Positions 16,900-25,254 are shown, numbered from the stretch's first letter. The stretch is 64,000 nucleotides of DNA from an uncultured Lachnoclostridium sp. (GCA_944381625.1 CALWLW010000015.1:18654-82653), one strand, 5' to 3'. Program-made: numbers and translations. Notes: generated by a model from the letters alone, not told the origin.

Positions 16900-17581
16900 C
16901 TCCCCACACCACCTTTAAATATTTTGGATTTTTCGGATTGATCTCAATTTTTTCCCGGATATTCCTCACATGGACCATGATCGTATCGGAATTTACCGCT
17001 TTCTCGTTCCAGACCCGCTCATAGATCTCATCCGCGGAGAATACCCGGCCCGGATGTTTCATCAACAGCAGAAGGATCCGGTATTCCATGGGCGTCACCT
17101 TCACCGGGACGCCGTCCACGCGGAGTTCCACCTTCTCTTCATCCAGTTCCAGGCCGCCAATCCGGTATATGTGTCCTTCTTCATTTTTACCGTTCTGCAG
17201 TTTTTCCAGATAACGGCTGTAACGCCTGAGCTGGGAATTCACCCGCGCCAGAAGCTCCAGCGGGGTAAAGGGCTTCGTCACGTAATCGTCGGCCCCCATA
17301 TTCAGTCCCAGGATCTTATCCACCTCTTCTGATTTGGCGGACAGCATGATGACCGGGAAATCATAATCCTTGCGCATCTCCATCACCATCTGAATCCCAT
17401 CCTTGCGGGGCATCATCACGTCCACAATCGCCAGATGGATCTCCTCCCGATAAATGATCTCCAGTCCTTCGATCCCGTCTGCAGCTTTATACACTTCGTA
17501 ACCCTGGCTTTTCAGATAAATCTCGATCCCATCCCGGATCTCCTTGTCATCTTCCACCACCAGCACATGATATTTCTCCAT
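16874..17581 (-). CDS. OmpR/PhoB-family response regulator
   Basis: A 235-residue two-domain regulator. The receiver domain has the acidic pocket VVEDDKE, phosphoacceptor Asp in LAIVDVMMPRKDG, the Thr/Ser position MLSAKS, and Lys in DDYVTKPFTPLEL. The C-terminal winged-helix domain contains GRVFSADEIYERVW and VHVRNIREKIEINPKNPKYLKVVWGVGYK. The start at 17581 is chosen for the AGGAG upstream; a longer frame adds nine residues without a ribosome site. It is first in the operon with the overlapping sensor kinase gene, so the two form a cognate pair. Targets unknown. Confidence 0.93.
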   Translation of the reverse strand: MEKYHVLVVEDDKEIRDGIEIYLKSQGYEVYKAADGIEGLEIIYREEIHLAIVDVMMPRKDGIQMVMEMRKDYDFPVIMLSAKSEEVDKILGLNMGADDYVTKPFTPLELLARVNSQLRRYSRYLEKLQNGKNEEGHIYRIGGLELDEEKVELRVDGVPVKVTPMEYRILLLLMKHPGRVFSADEIYERVWNEKAVNSDTIMVHVRNIREKIEINPKNPKYLKVVWGVGYKMEKQ

Positions 17582-17813
17582 AATCTTATCTCCTTCTGCC
17601 TTTCCCAAGGCACCGCCCCCTCCTTCCCTCTTTTGTTCTGACGGGGCTATTGTAGCGCCTGAATCTTAAAAACAAACGCAGGTAATTCTAAAGATTCTCT
17701 TAACATTTTTTGACTGCGGGAAACTGGCCAGGCAGACATGCCTGCATGTCCATCAGACAGCTCTCACAGTGTCACTCACCTAATGTAACATAAAGGAAGG
17801 AGGTTTTCAACCA

Positions 17814-17864
17814 AGCGGCGCACCCTGGGAACACCTGGAAAATAGTTCCGGGAAACACGCCGCT
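17814..17864 (+). other. Structured leader upstream of the PTS IIB remnant
   Basis: AGCGGCG (17814-17820) pairs with CGCCGCT (17858-17864) and encloses an inner complementary pair (CCTGGGAAC with GTTCCGGG). This two-tier helix lies in the 399-base gap between the response regulator and the PTS remnant. It may be the leftover 5' untranslated region of the former PTS operon. I recognise no known riboswitch; the rest of the gap shows no gene. Confidence 0.35.
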
Positions 17865-17980
17865 TTTGAAGCTGCCGGAAGCGCAAAGTTTTTGCAGACA
17901 CACCGTGCAAGAATGTGGATCCAGGTACGGTTGAAAAAGGAAGGCCGGAAATTATATATTATAATAAAGGAGAAAACGAT

Positions 17981-18165
17981 ATGATCAAGTGGAGGTAGTC
18001 CACTCCACCATCGACGACGTCATGCCGGGAGCAGCCGACCTGTTCGTATGCAGCGAAGATCTGGTCTGCAACGCGGAATCGGCAGGGAGAACCATCGGCG
18101 TCCGGAATATGGTATCGGTGCAGGAAGTTCAGGACAAACTGAAAGCCGTATTTGACGAGCAGTAA
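17981..18165 (+). pseudogene. Truncated PTS EIIB component
   Basis: A ribosome site (AAAGGAG) and ATG at 17981 are followed after five codons by TAG. In another frame, from GTG at 17989 to TAA at 18163, the sequence reads VEVVHSTIDDVMPGAADLFV, then SEDLVCNAESAGRTIG and NMVSVQEVQDKL. This is the C-terminal half of a galactitol/ascorbate-type IIB domain. The N-terminal part holding the phosphorylated Cys-loop is missing, consistent with an internal deletion that fused the original start region to the tail out of frame. A strong terminator follows, so the original operon end is preserved. No IIA, IIC or sugar enzyme remains nearby. Confidence 0.7.
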
Positions 18166-18182
18166 AACAACATCTGCCAGAT

Positions 18183-18240
18183 AAACCCGCCCTGGGCTGC
18201 CGGAGAAACGATTCCGACGGCCCAGGGCGGGTTTGGTTTT
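18183..18240. terminator. Strong rho-independent terminator
   Basis: A 15-base perfect stem, AAACCCGCCCTGGGC at 18183-18197 with GCCCAGGGCGGGTTT at 18220-18234, followed by GGTTTT on the plus strand. On the minus strand A/T pairs at the base give a T-rich exit too, so it can serve both the PTS remnant and the convergent dinB-linked gene. Confidence 0.85.
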
Positions 18241-18248
18241 CAAAAGAC

Positions 18249-18566
18249 TCAATTCAGAAAGACCAGTTTCCAGGTACGGTTCCCGGCAGCAAATATCAGT
18301 TTTACAAACTGACTCTGAGGCGGGCATACAGCGATCCGGCAGATGTGCTCCACCGTCTCAATGCCGGAATACCGCTTTATTTCGGAGGACAGTACCTCCA
18401 GCACCTGGATCGTATGCATCTGTCCCTGTCCGTCCATGGCCCGTATGAGCTTGGGTATGGTCTTCCCCGTCCGAGTGAACCAGCAGCCGCAGGCCACATC
18501 CTGCAGGATTCCCCGCAGTTCTCCCGCATCCGTCATATCCTCCACAGAGGTCAAATGAAATCCCAT
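18249..18566 (-). CDS. Hypothetical protein downstream of DNA polymerase IV
   Basis: A 105-residue protein starting 18 bases after the polymerase stop on the same strand and ending just before a strong terminator. It has no signal peptide. The middle (GCWFTRTGKTIPKLIRAMDGQGQMHTIQVLEVL) is basic and helical, and the end (FAAGNRTWKLVFLN) is beta-like. I do not recognise a domain. Its position makes it part of the LexA-controlled dinB transcript, so a role in DNA damage tolerance or simple co-transcription is possible; no function is claimed. Confidence 0.6.
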   Translation of the reverse strand: MGFHLTSVEDMTDAGELRGILQDVACGCWFTRTGKTIPKLIRAMDGQGQMHTIQVLEVLSSEIKRYSGIETVEHICRIAVCPPQSQFVKLIFAAGNRTWKLVFLN

Positions 18567-18584
18567 GCCTTCCCCCTTCTCCGC

Positions 18585-19868
18585 CTACAGGACTGTCTGG
18601 CGGGAATAGTCTACCGTTCTCTTCTCCCTGGATATACCGCCGCCCAGATGATCCAGGCCGTCGCCCTCCAGAAAAACAGCTCTTTTTATGGAATCCGCCC
18701 CAAAACGCTTTCTAATCTCATCCACTGCCCTGTCCATGCGGCTCTGTTTTTCATGTCCTTCCTCCCCGCTGTCAAACAGGGATAACTGCCGATAAGAGCC
18801 CTTCTCCCTCACTTCCCCTGTGTGGATGCCCATATGCCGGATAGATCTTCCGTCCCACAGTTTGGAAAATATCTGCCCCGCCGCCGCGTAGATCTCTCCC
18901 GTCACATCCGTGGGTTCCGGAAGTTTCCGCTGGTGGGATTCGTAGCTGAAATCATAATACCTGATCCCCACGCTGACCACCTGCACCTGTACCCCGTCCG
19001 CCCGCACTCTCCTGCCGATGGTCTCCGCCAGAGAAAGCAGCACCTTTTTCGCTGTATCTGTATCCCGGACGTCAAAAGGGATGGTGAGACTGTTCCCATA
19101 TCCTTTGTTCGGCGGTGGCGCCGGCAGGACGCTCCCCGTATCAATCCCATTGGCAAAATTCCAGATTACTTCTCCCTGTTTCTTCAGGTGGGACCGGAGC
19201 ATGGCCGGGTCTGCCTTCGCCAGTTCGCCTATGGTGCGGATTCCCAGGCTTTTCAGTTTCCTTTCCGTGGCCGGGCCTACGAAAAACAGATCCCGCACCG
19301 GCAGCCGCCACATCTTCTCCCTGATCTCCCACGGAAACAACGTATGCACCAGATCCGGCTTCCGGAAATCAGAAGCCATCTTGGCCAGCAGTTTATTGGA
19401 GGAGACACCCACATTGACTGTAAATCCCAGCTCGTCCCGGATGCGGTCCTTGATCCCCACAGCCGCCTGTATGGGATGGCCGCACATCGCCTCCATCCCC
19501 GTCATGTCCATGAAAGCCTCGTCGATACTGTATATCTCCACCGAAGGGGAATATTCCCGGAGGATATCCATCATGGCGTTGGAATTTTTCTCATACAGGC
19601 TGTAATTGGGCGGAACCAGGTACAGGCCGGGGCATTTTTTCAGGGCGTCCGTCACCGGTTCCCCGGTCTGGATGTTGTATTTCTTCGCCGGAATGGATTT
19701 GGCCAGGATGATACCGTGGCGCTTGCTGATATCCCCGCCCACGGCGGAAGGAATGTTCCTGATATCCAGGCTCCCGCCCAGATGCTTCAGCCGGTACGCC
19801 GCCTCCCAGGAAAGGAACGCGCTGTTCACATCTATATGGAATATGATCCTCTCATTTTTCAGTTTCAT
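18585..19868 (-). CDS. dinB: DNA polymerase IV (Y-family translesion polymerase)
   Basis: A 427-residue Y-family polymerase that copies past damaged bases. Catalytic acidic motifs are visible: FHIDVNSAFLSWEA at the N-terminus and YSIDEAFMDMT (the paired Asp/Glu), then VNVGVSSNKLLAKMASDFRKPD, the helix-hairpin-helix region VGPATERKLKSLGIRTIGELA, the little-finger domain, and a near C-terminal clamp-binding motif RQLSLF. The ATG at 19868 is preferred: it has AAGGAAG upstream, whereas the ATG at 19901 lies inside the LexA box. It is followed by a small gene of unknown function in the same transcript. Confidence 0.95.
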   Translation of the reverse strand: MKLKNERIIFHIDVNSAFLSWEAAYRLKHLGGSLDIRNIPSAVGGDISKRHGIILAKSIPAKKYNIQTGEPVTDALKKCPGLYLVPPNYSLYEKNSNAMMDILREYSPSVEIYSIDEAFMDMTGMEAMCGHPIQAAVGIKDRIRDELGFTVNVGVSSNKLLAKMASDFRKPDLVHTLFPWEIREKMWRLPVRDLFFVGPATERKLKSLGIRTIGELAKADPAMLRSHLKKQGEVIWNFANGIDTGSVLPAPPPNKGYGNSLTIPFDVRDTDTAKKVLLSLAETIGRRVRADGVQVQVVSVGIRYYDFSYESHQRKLPEPTDVTGEIYAAAGQIFSKLWDGRSIRHMGIHTGEVREKGSYRQLSLFDSGEEGHEKQSRMDRAVDEIRKRFGADSIKRAVFLEGDGLDHLGGGISREKRTVDYSRQTVL

Positions 19869-19894
19869 ACCTGCTTCCTTCTTCCAGTTTTTAT

Positions 19895-19908
19895 CGAACA
19901 TATGTTCT
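19895..19908 (-). promoter_or_regulatory. LexA (SOS) box upstream of dinB
   Basis: CGAACATATGTTCT matches the Gram-positive LexA consensus CGAAC-N4-GTTCG at 13 of 14 positions, 27 bases upstream of the chosen dinB start. It indicates DNA-damage induction of dinB and the downstream small gene. Confidence 0.85.
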
Positions 19909-20058
19909 TATTTATCATATCCCTGATTTCACTGGAAGTAAAGAGGAAAATTATGACAGGATTTGCGCAGAAATGCGTATGGCCGGCCTGGCTTTCGTAT
20001 TCAAAAAGAAAAACGGGCAGGACGCCCATCTGCATCCCACCCGGTCATTTACAGCTTT

Positions 20059-20661
20059 TTATAGTTCTTCCGCCTTAAACACATAATAGCCCTCATAGTA
20101 ATAGCTATGATCGATGCCTTTCATGTAGATTTCCCTGTTATGAATGTTATCTGTCAGAGCATTTTTCAGGAGATATTTAATTTCAATATCTCTGACGGGG
20201 CTTCTCTCCATGGCAAGTAAGTAATCTTCTTTATCGACCTTGCTCCAGTCAACCACACAGCCAATCTCTTTCTTCAGCATCAAGTCGAGCCAAATTCTCA
20301 TACTCCTTCCATTTCCCTCCCTGAATGGATGGGCAACATTCATTTCCACATATTTTTCAATGATTTCATCAAAAGCAGACTGGGGCATTTTATCAATATT
20401 CTGCAAAGCCGCTTCCAGATACATGAGCGGCGCAAATCTGAAATTTCCCTTGGAAATATTGACCTTACGAAGCCTGCCGGCGAACTCATAGATATCACTA
20501 AAAAGGTATTTATGAATCATTGCAAGACTTTCATACGTTCCCGGAGCCAGCTTATCCAGGAACCCGGTTTCAAACATTTCAACAGCTTTCCGCTTGCTGA
20601 TTTTTTCTTCTGCCCTTGCCAATTCTGCCGAATCTGTAATACCCAATTTATTTTCAGGCAT
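20059..20661 (-). CDS. fic: Fic-domain protein (probable AMP transferase)
   Basis: A 200-residue Fic protein. The core motif HPFREGNGRSMRIW (around residue 110) is complete, with catalytic His and the phosphate-binding GNGR, so the enzyme should transfer AMP or a related group to a target hydroxyl. Upstream are the flap-like segment FRFAPLMYLEAAL and the N-terminal helices. The beginning, KLGITDSAELARAEEKISKRKA, is typical of Fic toxins of the class whose inhibitor is a separate small protein; no such antitoxin gene was found next to it. It begins the AT-richer accessory stretch. Target unknown. Confidence 0.9.
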   Translation of the reverse strand: MPENKLGITDSAELARAEEKISKRKAVEMFETGFLDKLAPGTYESLAMIHKYLFSDIYEFAGRLRKVNISKGNFRFAPLMYLEAALQNIDKMPQSAFDEIIEKYVEMNVAHPFREGNGRSMRIWLDLMLKKEIGCVVDWSKVDKEDYLLAMERSPVRDIEIKYLLKNALTDNIHNREIYMKGIDHSYYYEGYYVFKAEEL

Positions 20662-20782
20662 AGCCTTACCTCTCGTTTATACTGCAAAAATCATCGTACG
20701 CTATAAGTATACCATACCAGGAGCCAGGGATGAAAGGGAAATCCTGCGGCAACGTACTCTTAATTCTATTAAAACAGCAAAA

Positions 20783-20814
20783 CCGGACCTACTCGCAGTT
20801 CATGATAAGTCCGG
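20783..20814 (-). terminator. Terminator after the micropeptide gene
   Basis: On the minus strand CCGGAC (20814-20809) pairs with GTCCGG (20788-20783), followed by TTTTGCTGTTTT. It sits 10-40 bases after the stop of the 22-codon ORF and would end that transcript. Confidence 0.6.
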
Positions 20815-20824
20815 CTTCGCACGG

Positions 20825-20893
20825 TCACTTTTTCAGCACTGACAGAATCGCAAGCATCAGAAAAAGCGTCAATACCAAAGTAGAATCTGTCAT
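20825..20893 (-). CDS. Hydrophobic micropeptide, 22 residues, possible type I toxin
   Basis: Reads MTDSTLVLTLFLMLAILSVL followed by two lysines and a stop. It has a perfect AGGAGG six bases before the ATG and a terminator just after the stop. A short polar N-terminus, one hydrophobic helix and a lysine tail is the architecture of membrane-acting small toxins and of some regulatory micropeptides. It starts 14 bases after the stop of the HTH protein gene, so it may be co-transcribed with it. I could not identify a convergent antisense RNA promoter, so the toxin idea is inference. Confidence 0.5.
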   Translation of the reverse strand: MTDSTLVLTLFLMLAILSVLKK

Positions 20894-20906
20894 TTTTATC
20901 CTCCTG

Positions 20907-21752
20907 TTATATAGTTATTTGGTCGAGATCTGAGAAATCTACAGTATCCTTTGTGAGCTGGCTCATAATCTCATAAACGGCCGTTTCGTCAATCCTGGAC
21001 GTGGACGGCACATGAATCAGAAAACATCGAAAAGGTTCAAGCGCTTTTTTCCCAAATGTAATTTTCTCTTCCCCTTCTATGATTGCAACCTTCCCCTTTT
21101 CCTCATGATCGGACAGCTTATTTGCTGTATCCTCATCAGGTTTTGGAAGCACATCATAAATATAAGTATCAACACTGTTAAGCTCCTTGCCGTCTATACT
21201 GGACGTCCTGTTCAGATGGACACATAACATTCCGGTAATCGTATCCGCGGCCTGATTCTTTATATAAAGTTTTGTAATCGACTGAAACCTGCCGAATACT
21301 TTTGACTTCTCATTTGCATGATACAAATCCAGCTCCGTGAGAATCTGTCCCATTTTCTGAATGCTCATTTTTACAGCAAAACCTGTTAAAGGAAGTACAA
21401 ATGTGGATTTGCTTTTTTTCCCGTTATTGATCCTGAAAATCAACCCCAGGTCTTCTAACTGACGGTTCCAGTTCCCGATGCTTCGTGCTGTCACATCGAG
21501 TTTTTGGCTGATCCTATCTGCGCCGTGCCACGATTCCCCGGTGTCATTCCTTGCCGCAGCCGCATAGTAGAAGTAAAGTTTTATCGCGCCATCATTGAGA
21601 TACGGCAGAAAATTAGCAAAATTACTGTCTATCTTTGCGAATCTAAATTCTTTGTTTGACTTTCCCGTACCGCTGGAATAGAATGCCGATAAAAGCTCTT
21701 TCTCTGTATTTTTGAAAGGACTCTCTTTTTGTTTCAATTCCAAATTAATCAT
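20907..21752 (-). CDS. Helix-turn-helix protein resembling plasmid replication initiators
   Basis: A 281-residue protein. The start at 21752 (MINLELKQ) has GGAGGGGG a few bases upstream and is preferred over an ATG 39 bases earlier. A winged-helix segment is visible at about residues 50-110 (GAIKLYFYYAAAARND, then GADRISQKLDVTARSIGNWNRQLEDLGLIFRI), a pattern seen in replication initiator-like and other plasmid/ICE helix-turn-helix proteins. The rest is not recognised. It lies between Fic and two membrane-associated genes in an AT-rich stretch, consistent with a horizontally acquired block. Whether it replicates anything is unknown; no iteron repeats were seen nearby. Confidence 0.65.
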   Translation of the reverse strand: MINLELKQKESPFKNTEKELLSAFYSSGTGKSNKEFRFAKIDSNFANFLPYLNDGAIKLYFYYAAAARNDTGESWHGADRISQKLDVTARSIGNWNRQLEDLGLIFRINNGKKSKSTFVLPLTGFAVKMSIQKMGQILTELDLYHANEKSKVFGRFQSITKLYIKNQAADTITGMLCVHLNRTSSIDGKELNSVDTYIYDVLPKPDEDTANKLSDHEEKGKVAIIEGEEKITFGKKALEPFRCFLIHVPSTSRIDETAVYEIMSQLTKDTVDFSDLDQITI

Positions 21753-21837
21753 CACATATCCCCCTCCATTCGTCTTTGTGTGGAAAATCATACCAGAAAA
21801 ATAAACGCATGTAAATTCCGTTAAATAAGAATAAATA

Positions 21838-21853
21838 AGGAAAAATTTTTCCT
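21838..21853. promoter_or_regulatory. Palindrome upstream of the HTH gene
   Basis: AGGAAAAATTTTTCCT is a perfect 16-base palindrome about 85 bases upstream of the HTH protein start, in a roughly 260-base AT-rich intergenic region that otherwise shows no gene. A binding site for the HTH protein is possible but unproven. Confidence 0.35.
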
Positions 21854-22010
21854 ATTTCAGGTTTCATTTTTCCTTCAAACTACACGGTGTATTAATATTG
21901 TAATAAGATTAAGAGAATAAGAGGGATAACGCAGACGAAACCGCAGACAAGAAAGAGCATAGAAAGCTCGCGACATTTTAAAAAAATTATATTATGCTGG
22001 GAAACCTTTT

Positions 22011-22946
22011 TTAGACAGCTTTAAAATACTCCCCCCAGCTAATATTTCCTGTAAATGCAGGCTGAATGTTTTCCCAATACGTCTCTATCCTTCCATCTTC
22101 CTGCCTCAATCGAAAAAGCACACCGTCTAAATGATACTCCCTCGTCTCCCCGTGCTCATTCTGTAAATTTTCCAGAAAAACAAGAGCAATCTGCTCAGAA
22201 TTCCCACGGACTTCCACCCTGGCTGTAACCCAGGTTAATTGGCCAATAATTTCTAAATTACCATAACATTTTCCTTCATCCTTATAGATCTCAAGTTCAT
22301 AATCCATGACCATGAACAGCCCGCTTTCGTCGTTATAACATTCTTCAAACCTATAGTGTCCGATCCACTGATCCAAATCATTTTCTTCTGTCAGATTCAT
22401 GGAGACAGCTCCAAAACCAAGAAAAAGGACTCCCAGCAGAATAACAAGAATGGTGCCTGTCTCCAGCTTTTTAGAAAGAATATAAACAGCCGGATGTTTT
22501 GGATTAACATAGATGTCATAGGAATTTCCTTCTATCATTTTGTAATTTAATGTTTTATAAGGAATATTTTGTGCGGTTTGCTCATGATATTCCTTCCCAT
22601 TATATGTATACCGAAACACCGGAGATTGTACAGAGATTCCCCTGGCACCGGAATATGTACGATACCCGCAATACACGCCTGCAATCTTTTCTTTGCATCG
22701 CATCAAAGAACAGACATCGTTCATTCCCACAAGAAGGAGCAGCAGCCCAAGCGTTATGGAACAAAGAGAATACGCTGATGATTCCCCTTCTGGCAAAATT
22801 ATAGATAAAAGCGACGCACTGCCAAACCCAACAAAAGAAATAAGTATAACGAAACTCATGAACGGCATCATTTTAAATCGCTTCTTTTTTATGATTACAA
22901 AAGATCCCACGGCAAATGCCGCCGTCAAAATATGAATCATCATCAT
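22011..22946 (-). CDS. Membrane protein with DUF3592-like region
   Basis: A 311-residue protein. Three hydrophobic segments in the first 80 residues are followed by a soluble stretch (GISVQSPVFRYTYNGKEYHE, VNPKHPAVYIL) that resembles DUF3592, another hydrophobic segment near residue 165-180 (GTILVILLGVLFLGFGAV), and a C-terminal beta-rich domain (WIGHYRFEECY to the end). Its start overlaps the stop of the upstream gene by one base (TAATG), so the two are translated from one message. Function unknown. Confidence 0.7.
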   Translation of the reverse strand: MMMIHILTAAFAVGSFVIIKKKRFKMMPFMSFVILISFVGFGSASLLSIILPEGESSAYSLCSITLGLLLLLVGMNDVCSLMRCKEKIAGVYCGYRTYSGARGISVQSPVFRYTYNGKEYHEQTAQNIPYKTLNYKMIEGNSYDIYVNPKHPAVYILSKKLETGTILVILLGVLFLGFGAVSMNLTEENDLDQWIGHYRFEECYNDESGLFMVMDYELEIYKDEGKCYGNLEIIGQLTWVTARVEVRGNSEQIALVFLENLQNEHGETREYHLDGVLFRLRQEDGRIETYWENIQPAFTGNISWGEYFKAV

Positions 22947-23815
22947 TACCGGGTCCCCTCTAATGTTTCTTCCATTCTCTTAATCGAATAGAACGCTCCG
23001 TCGGTCAAAAGCAAAATCTCACTGTCAGAGTCGGAGGTTATGATAATGGATGCCGACTGGTATTCAGAACCCCTGCTTCCCTCGCTTATTTTATTTAAAA
23101 AGAATTGAATATAAAGGACCGGATATTCCGCCACAAAATCGCCGGATACGGCTGTACGTTCAGATAAGATTGGATAACAGTCTCCGAGCCGTTCCAGACT
23201 GAGAATAATGTTTACAGGGCTATAGAAGCGCCCTTTTGTGTAAATATAATTGGAAGGATCGCCTTCAAACTTCCCTTCCTTAACCGAAAAAAATATATCT
23301 GGTATGTTCTCCTCCGCTAACTTTACTTTCTCATCATACTGGTCATACAGTTCCGCATAATATGGATCGTCGTCGCTTGGATAGTCAAACAGCGTCCCGT
23401 CATATATATTGGCAGGAACAAATCCTACATATTTATCAATTTCCCAATATCCTTTGATGGAGTCCAGGATCATGTCTATCTCTTCCAGCTCCCATCTGTT
23501 TTCCAGATGTCCCCATCCATAAAAATCCGTAATCCGGCTCTCGTCTACGGACAAAACATTTCCATCCGGCAGCCTAAATTCTATTCGTTCGGCTTTTGTT
23601 TCTTCATCTGTTTCTGGAAGGGAACTGGAAAATGTTTTTTCTTTTGGCATTTCTTCTATTACACTTTCGTCCAATTCGTTTCCATCCGGCTCCTGTTGCT
23701 CCCGATTTTCTTTCGTGCTGCCGAAAAAGCACATGAATATAATAATGACAAAAACTACAAATAGTAAATACATGAATTTTTTAATTACAGATATCAAGTT
23801 TTTAAAATTCATCAT
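22946..23815 (-). CDS. Membrane-anchored extracytoplasmic protein, unknown function
   Basis: A 289-residue protein with one N-terminal membrane helix (about residues 12-31, FMYLLFVVFVIIIFMCFF), a Glu-rich linker (35-75) and an acidic exported domain (FYGWGHLENRWELEEIDMIL onward) that I do not recognise. It is translationally coupled at both ends: its ATG overlaps the stop of a truncated upstream frame in ATGA, and its stop overlaps the next start. This implies a former three-gene operon whose first gene has been destroyed. Confidence 0.65.
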   Translation of the reverse strand: MMNFKNLISVIKKFMYLLFVVFVIIIFMCFFGSTKENREQQEPDGNELDESVIEEMPKEKTFSSSLPETDEETKAERIEFRLPDGNVLSVDESRITDFYGWGHLENRWELEEIDMILDSIKGYWEIDKYVGFVPANIYDGTLFDYPSDDDPYYAELYDQYDEKVKLAEENIPDIFFSVKEGKFEGDPSNYIYTKGRFYSPVNIILSLERLGDCYPILSERTAVSGDFVAEYPVLYIQFFLNKISEGSRGSEYQSASIIITSDSDSEILLLTDGAFYSIKRMEETLEGTR

Positions 23816-23904
23816 TTACCGTCTCTTTCCTTTTCATTTCCATAATAGTCCCGCATATGCTCATAAAGATTTCGCACCTGACGTTCATCCCCTAGGATGG
23901 ACAC
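23812..23904 (-). pseudogene. C-terminal fragment of a truncated gene
   Basis: The frame ending TGA at 23812-23814, overlapping the next gene's ATG, reads GDERQVRNLYEHMRDYYGNE and then KERDGK before the stop. Upstream it runs only to an in-frame TAA at 23905-23907, so about 30 codons remain. The clean ATGA overlap argues that it was the tail of a real first gene of the operon, cut off near 23895. Confidence 0.5.
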
Positions 23905-24053
23905 TTATCAGCGTAGCACAGAGCTCCGAATAGTTTTATGTCCTGAACGGTTTCAGGCAAGCTCTCCCATATCGAATACCTTCGATTCGCAAAATCGTTT
24001 ATATCCTGGTACTTCGCATGAATGCCTGATTTATAAAACGCTGTTGTTGACAA
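23892..24053 (-). pseudogene. Short open frame between array end and the truncated gene
   Basis: A minus-strand frame of about 53 codons, from TTG at 24053 to TAG at 23892, contains YQDINDFANRRYSIWESLPE and ends LFGALCYADKCPS. It looks protein-like but has no ribosome site, and I do not recognise it. It probably is another gene tail stranded beside the CRISPR array. The remaining bases up to 24096 show nothing else. Confidence 0.3.
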
Positions 24054-24096
24054 AATTATAGCAGGATCTCAACCATTGTTATTCCTTCTTGTATCC

Positions 24097-25254
24097 GTTT
24101 GGGTATCTTATGAATTTACACTACTCTCAAACAGGGTATTCCATACCGGTAACATATCCGTCGTTTGACCATACTATGAATTTACACTACTCTCAAACCG
24201 TCTTCCCGCTTTTAAAGGTGGCCATAAAGTTTGACCATACTATGAATTTACACTACTCTCAAACACTATTTGATTCTCTAATTCGTATTGATGTGTTTGA
24301 CCATCCTATGAATTTACACTACTCTCAAACCAAGCGCACACACAAAATTGACACGGATTCGTTTGACCATACTATGAATTTACACTACTCTCAAACAACA
24401 AGTATAGCAAATCCCTGTGACATGCAGTTTGACCATCCTATGAATTTACACTACTCTCAAACCATCTGCGGTCAGCATATTCTATATGTCGAGTTTGACC
24501 ATCCTATGAATTTACACTACTCTCAAACACATACCAACAAATGCGTTAGACCGTCAGGGTTTGACCATCCTATGAATTTACACTACTCTCAAACTACGCC
24601 ATGTAAAACCTCTTTTCTATCAAGGTTTGACCATCCTATGAATTTACACTACTCTCAAACGATCACCGGAACCGACCGAATGGACACGCGGTTTGACCAT
24701 CCTATGAATTTACACTACTCTCAAACTGCTCAGGACATTGGTAAAATCATGTTTGAGTTTGACCATCCTATGAATTTACACTACTCTCAAACTTACAGCT
24801 TAGTAAAACGCATCGCATCGTGGTTTGACCATCCTATGAATTTACACTACTCTCAAACTGTAAATACCGGCGATTCTATAACGACACGGTTTGACCATCC
24901 TATGAATTTACACTACTCTCAAACAATCACCGTCATCATCCACAAGCAGTATCCGTTTGACCATCCTATGAATTTACACTACTCTCAAACTATCATGAGG
25001 GATCTGTAGGATCACATGTAGTTTGACCATCCTATGAATTTACACTACTCTCAAACAAATGAATGCCCTTCATATTCAACAAGCATGTTTGACCATCCTA
25101 TGAATTTACACTACTCTCAAACCTGCCAGCGAGGATGTCCAGTACCTCCTGTGTTTGACCATCCTATGAATTTACACTACTCTCAAACGTGATGAATAAA
25201 TGTTTGCACGATCAGAAAGTTTGACCATCCTATGAATTTACACTACTCTCAAAC
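24097..25254 (-). CRISPR. Type II-A CRISPR array, 18 repeats, 17 spacers
   Basis: Repeats are 36 bases; in the transcribed (minus-strand) sense they begin GTTTGAGAGTAGTG and end GGATGGTCAAAC. All 17 spacers are exactly 30 bases (1158 = 18 x 36 + 17 x 30). Orientation is fixed by the leader at the high-coordinate end (25255-25330), by tracrRNA complementarity and by decay at the other end. The repeat at 24097-24132 carries four substitutions (positions 6, 7, 8 and 12 in plus sense), and the second, third and fifth repeats from that end share one C-to-A change. The 14 other repeats are identical. I could not match any spacer to the rest of the window. Confidence 0.99.

Noticed and set aside
24089..25009. 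A 306-codon open frame running through the CRISPR array with repeated MNLHYSQT units
   Set aside because: Repeat plus spacer is 66 bases, a multiple of three, so the frame stays open by arithmetic. It has no ribosome site and is on the strand opposite to array transcription.
24127..25224. Self-targeting spacers
   Set aside because: Reading the 17 spacers against the window by eye gave no match, but this is not a reliable search; no claim is made either way.
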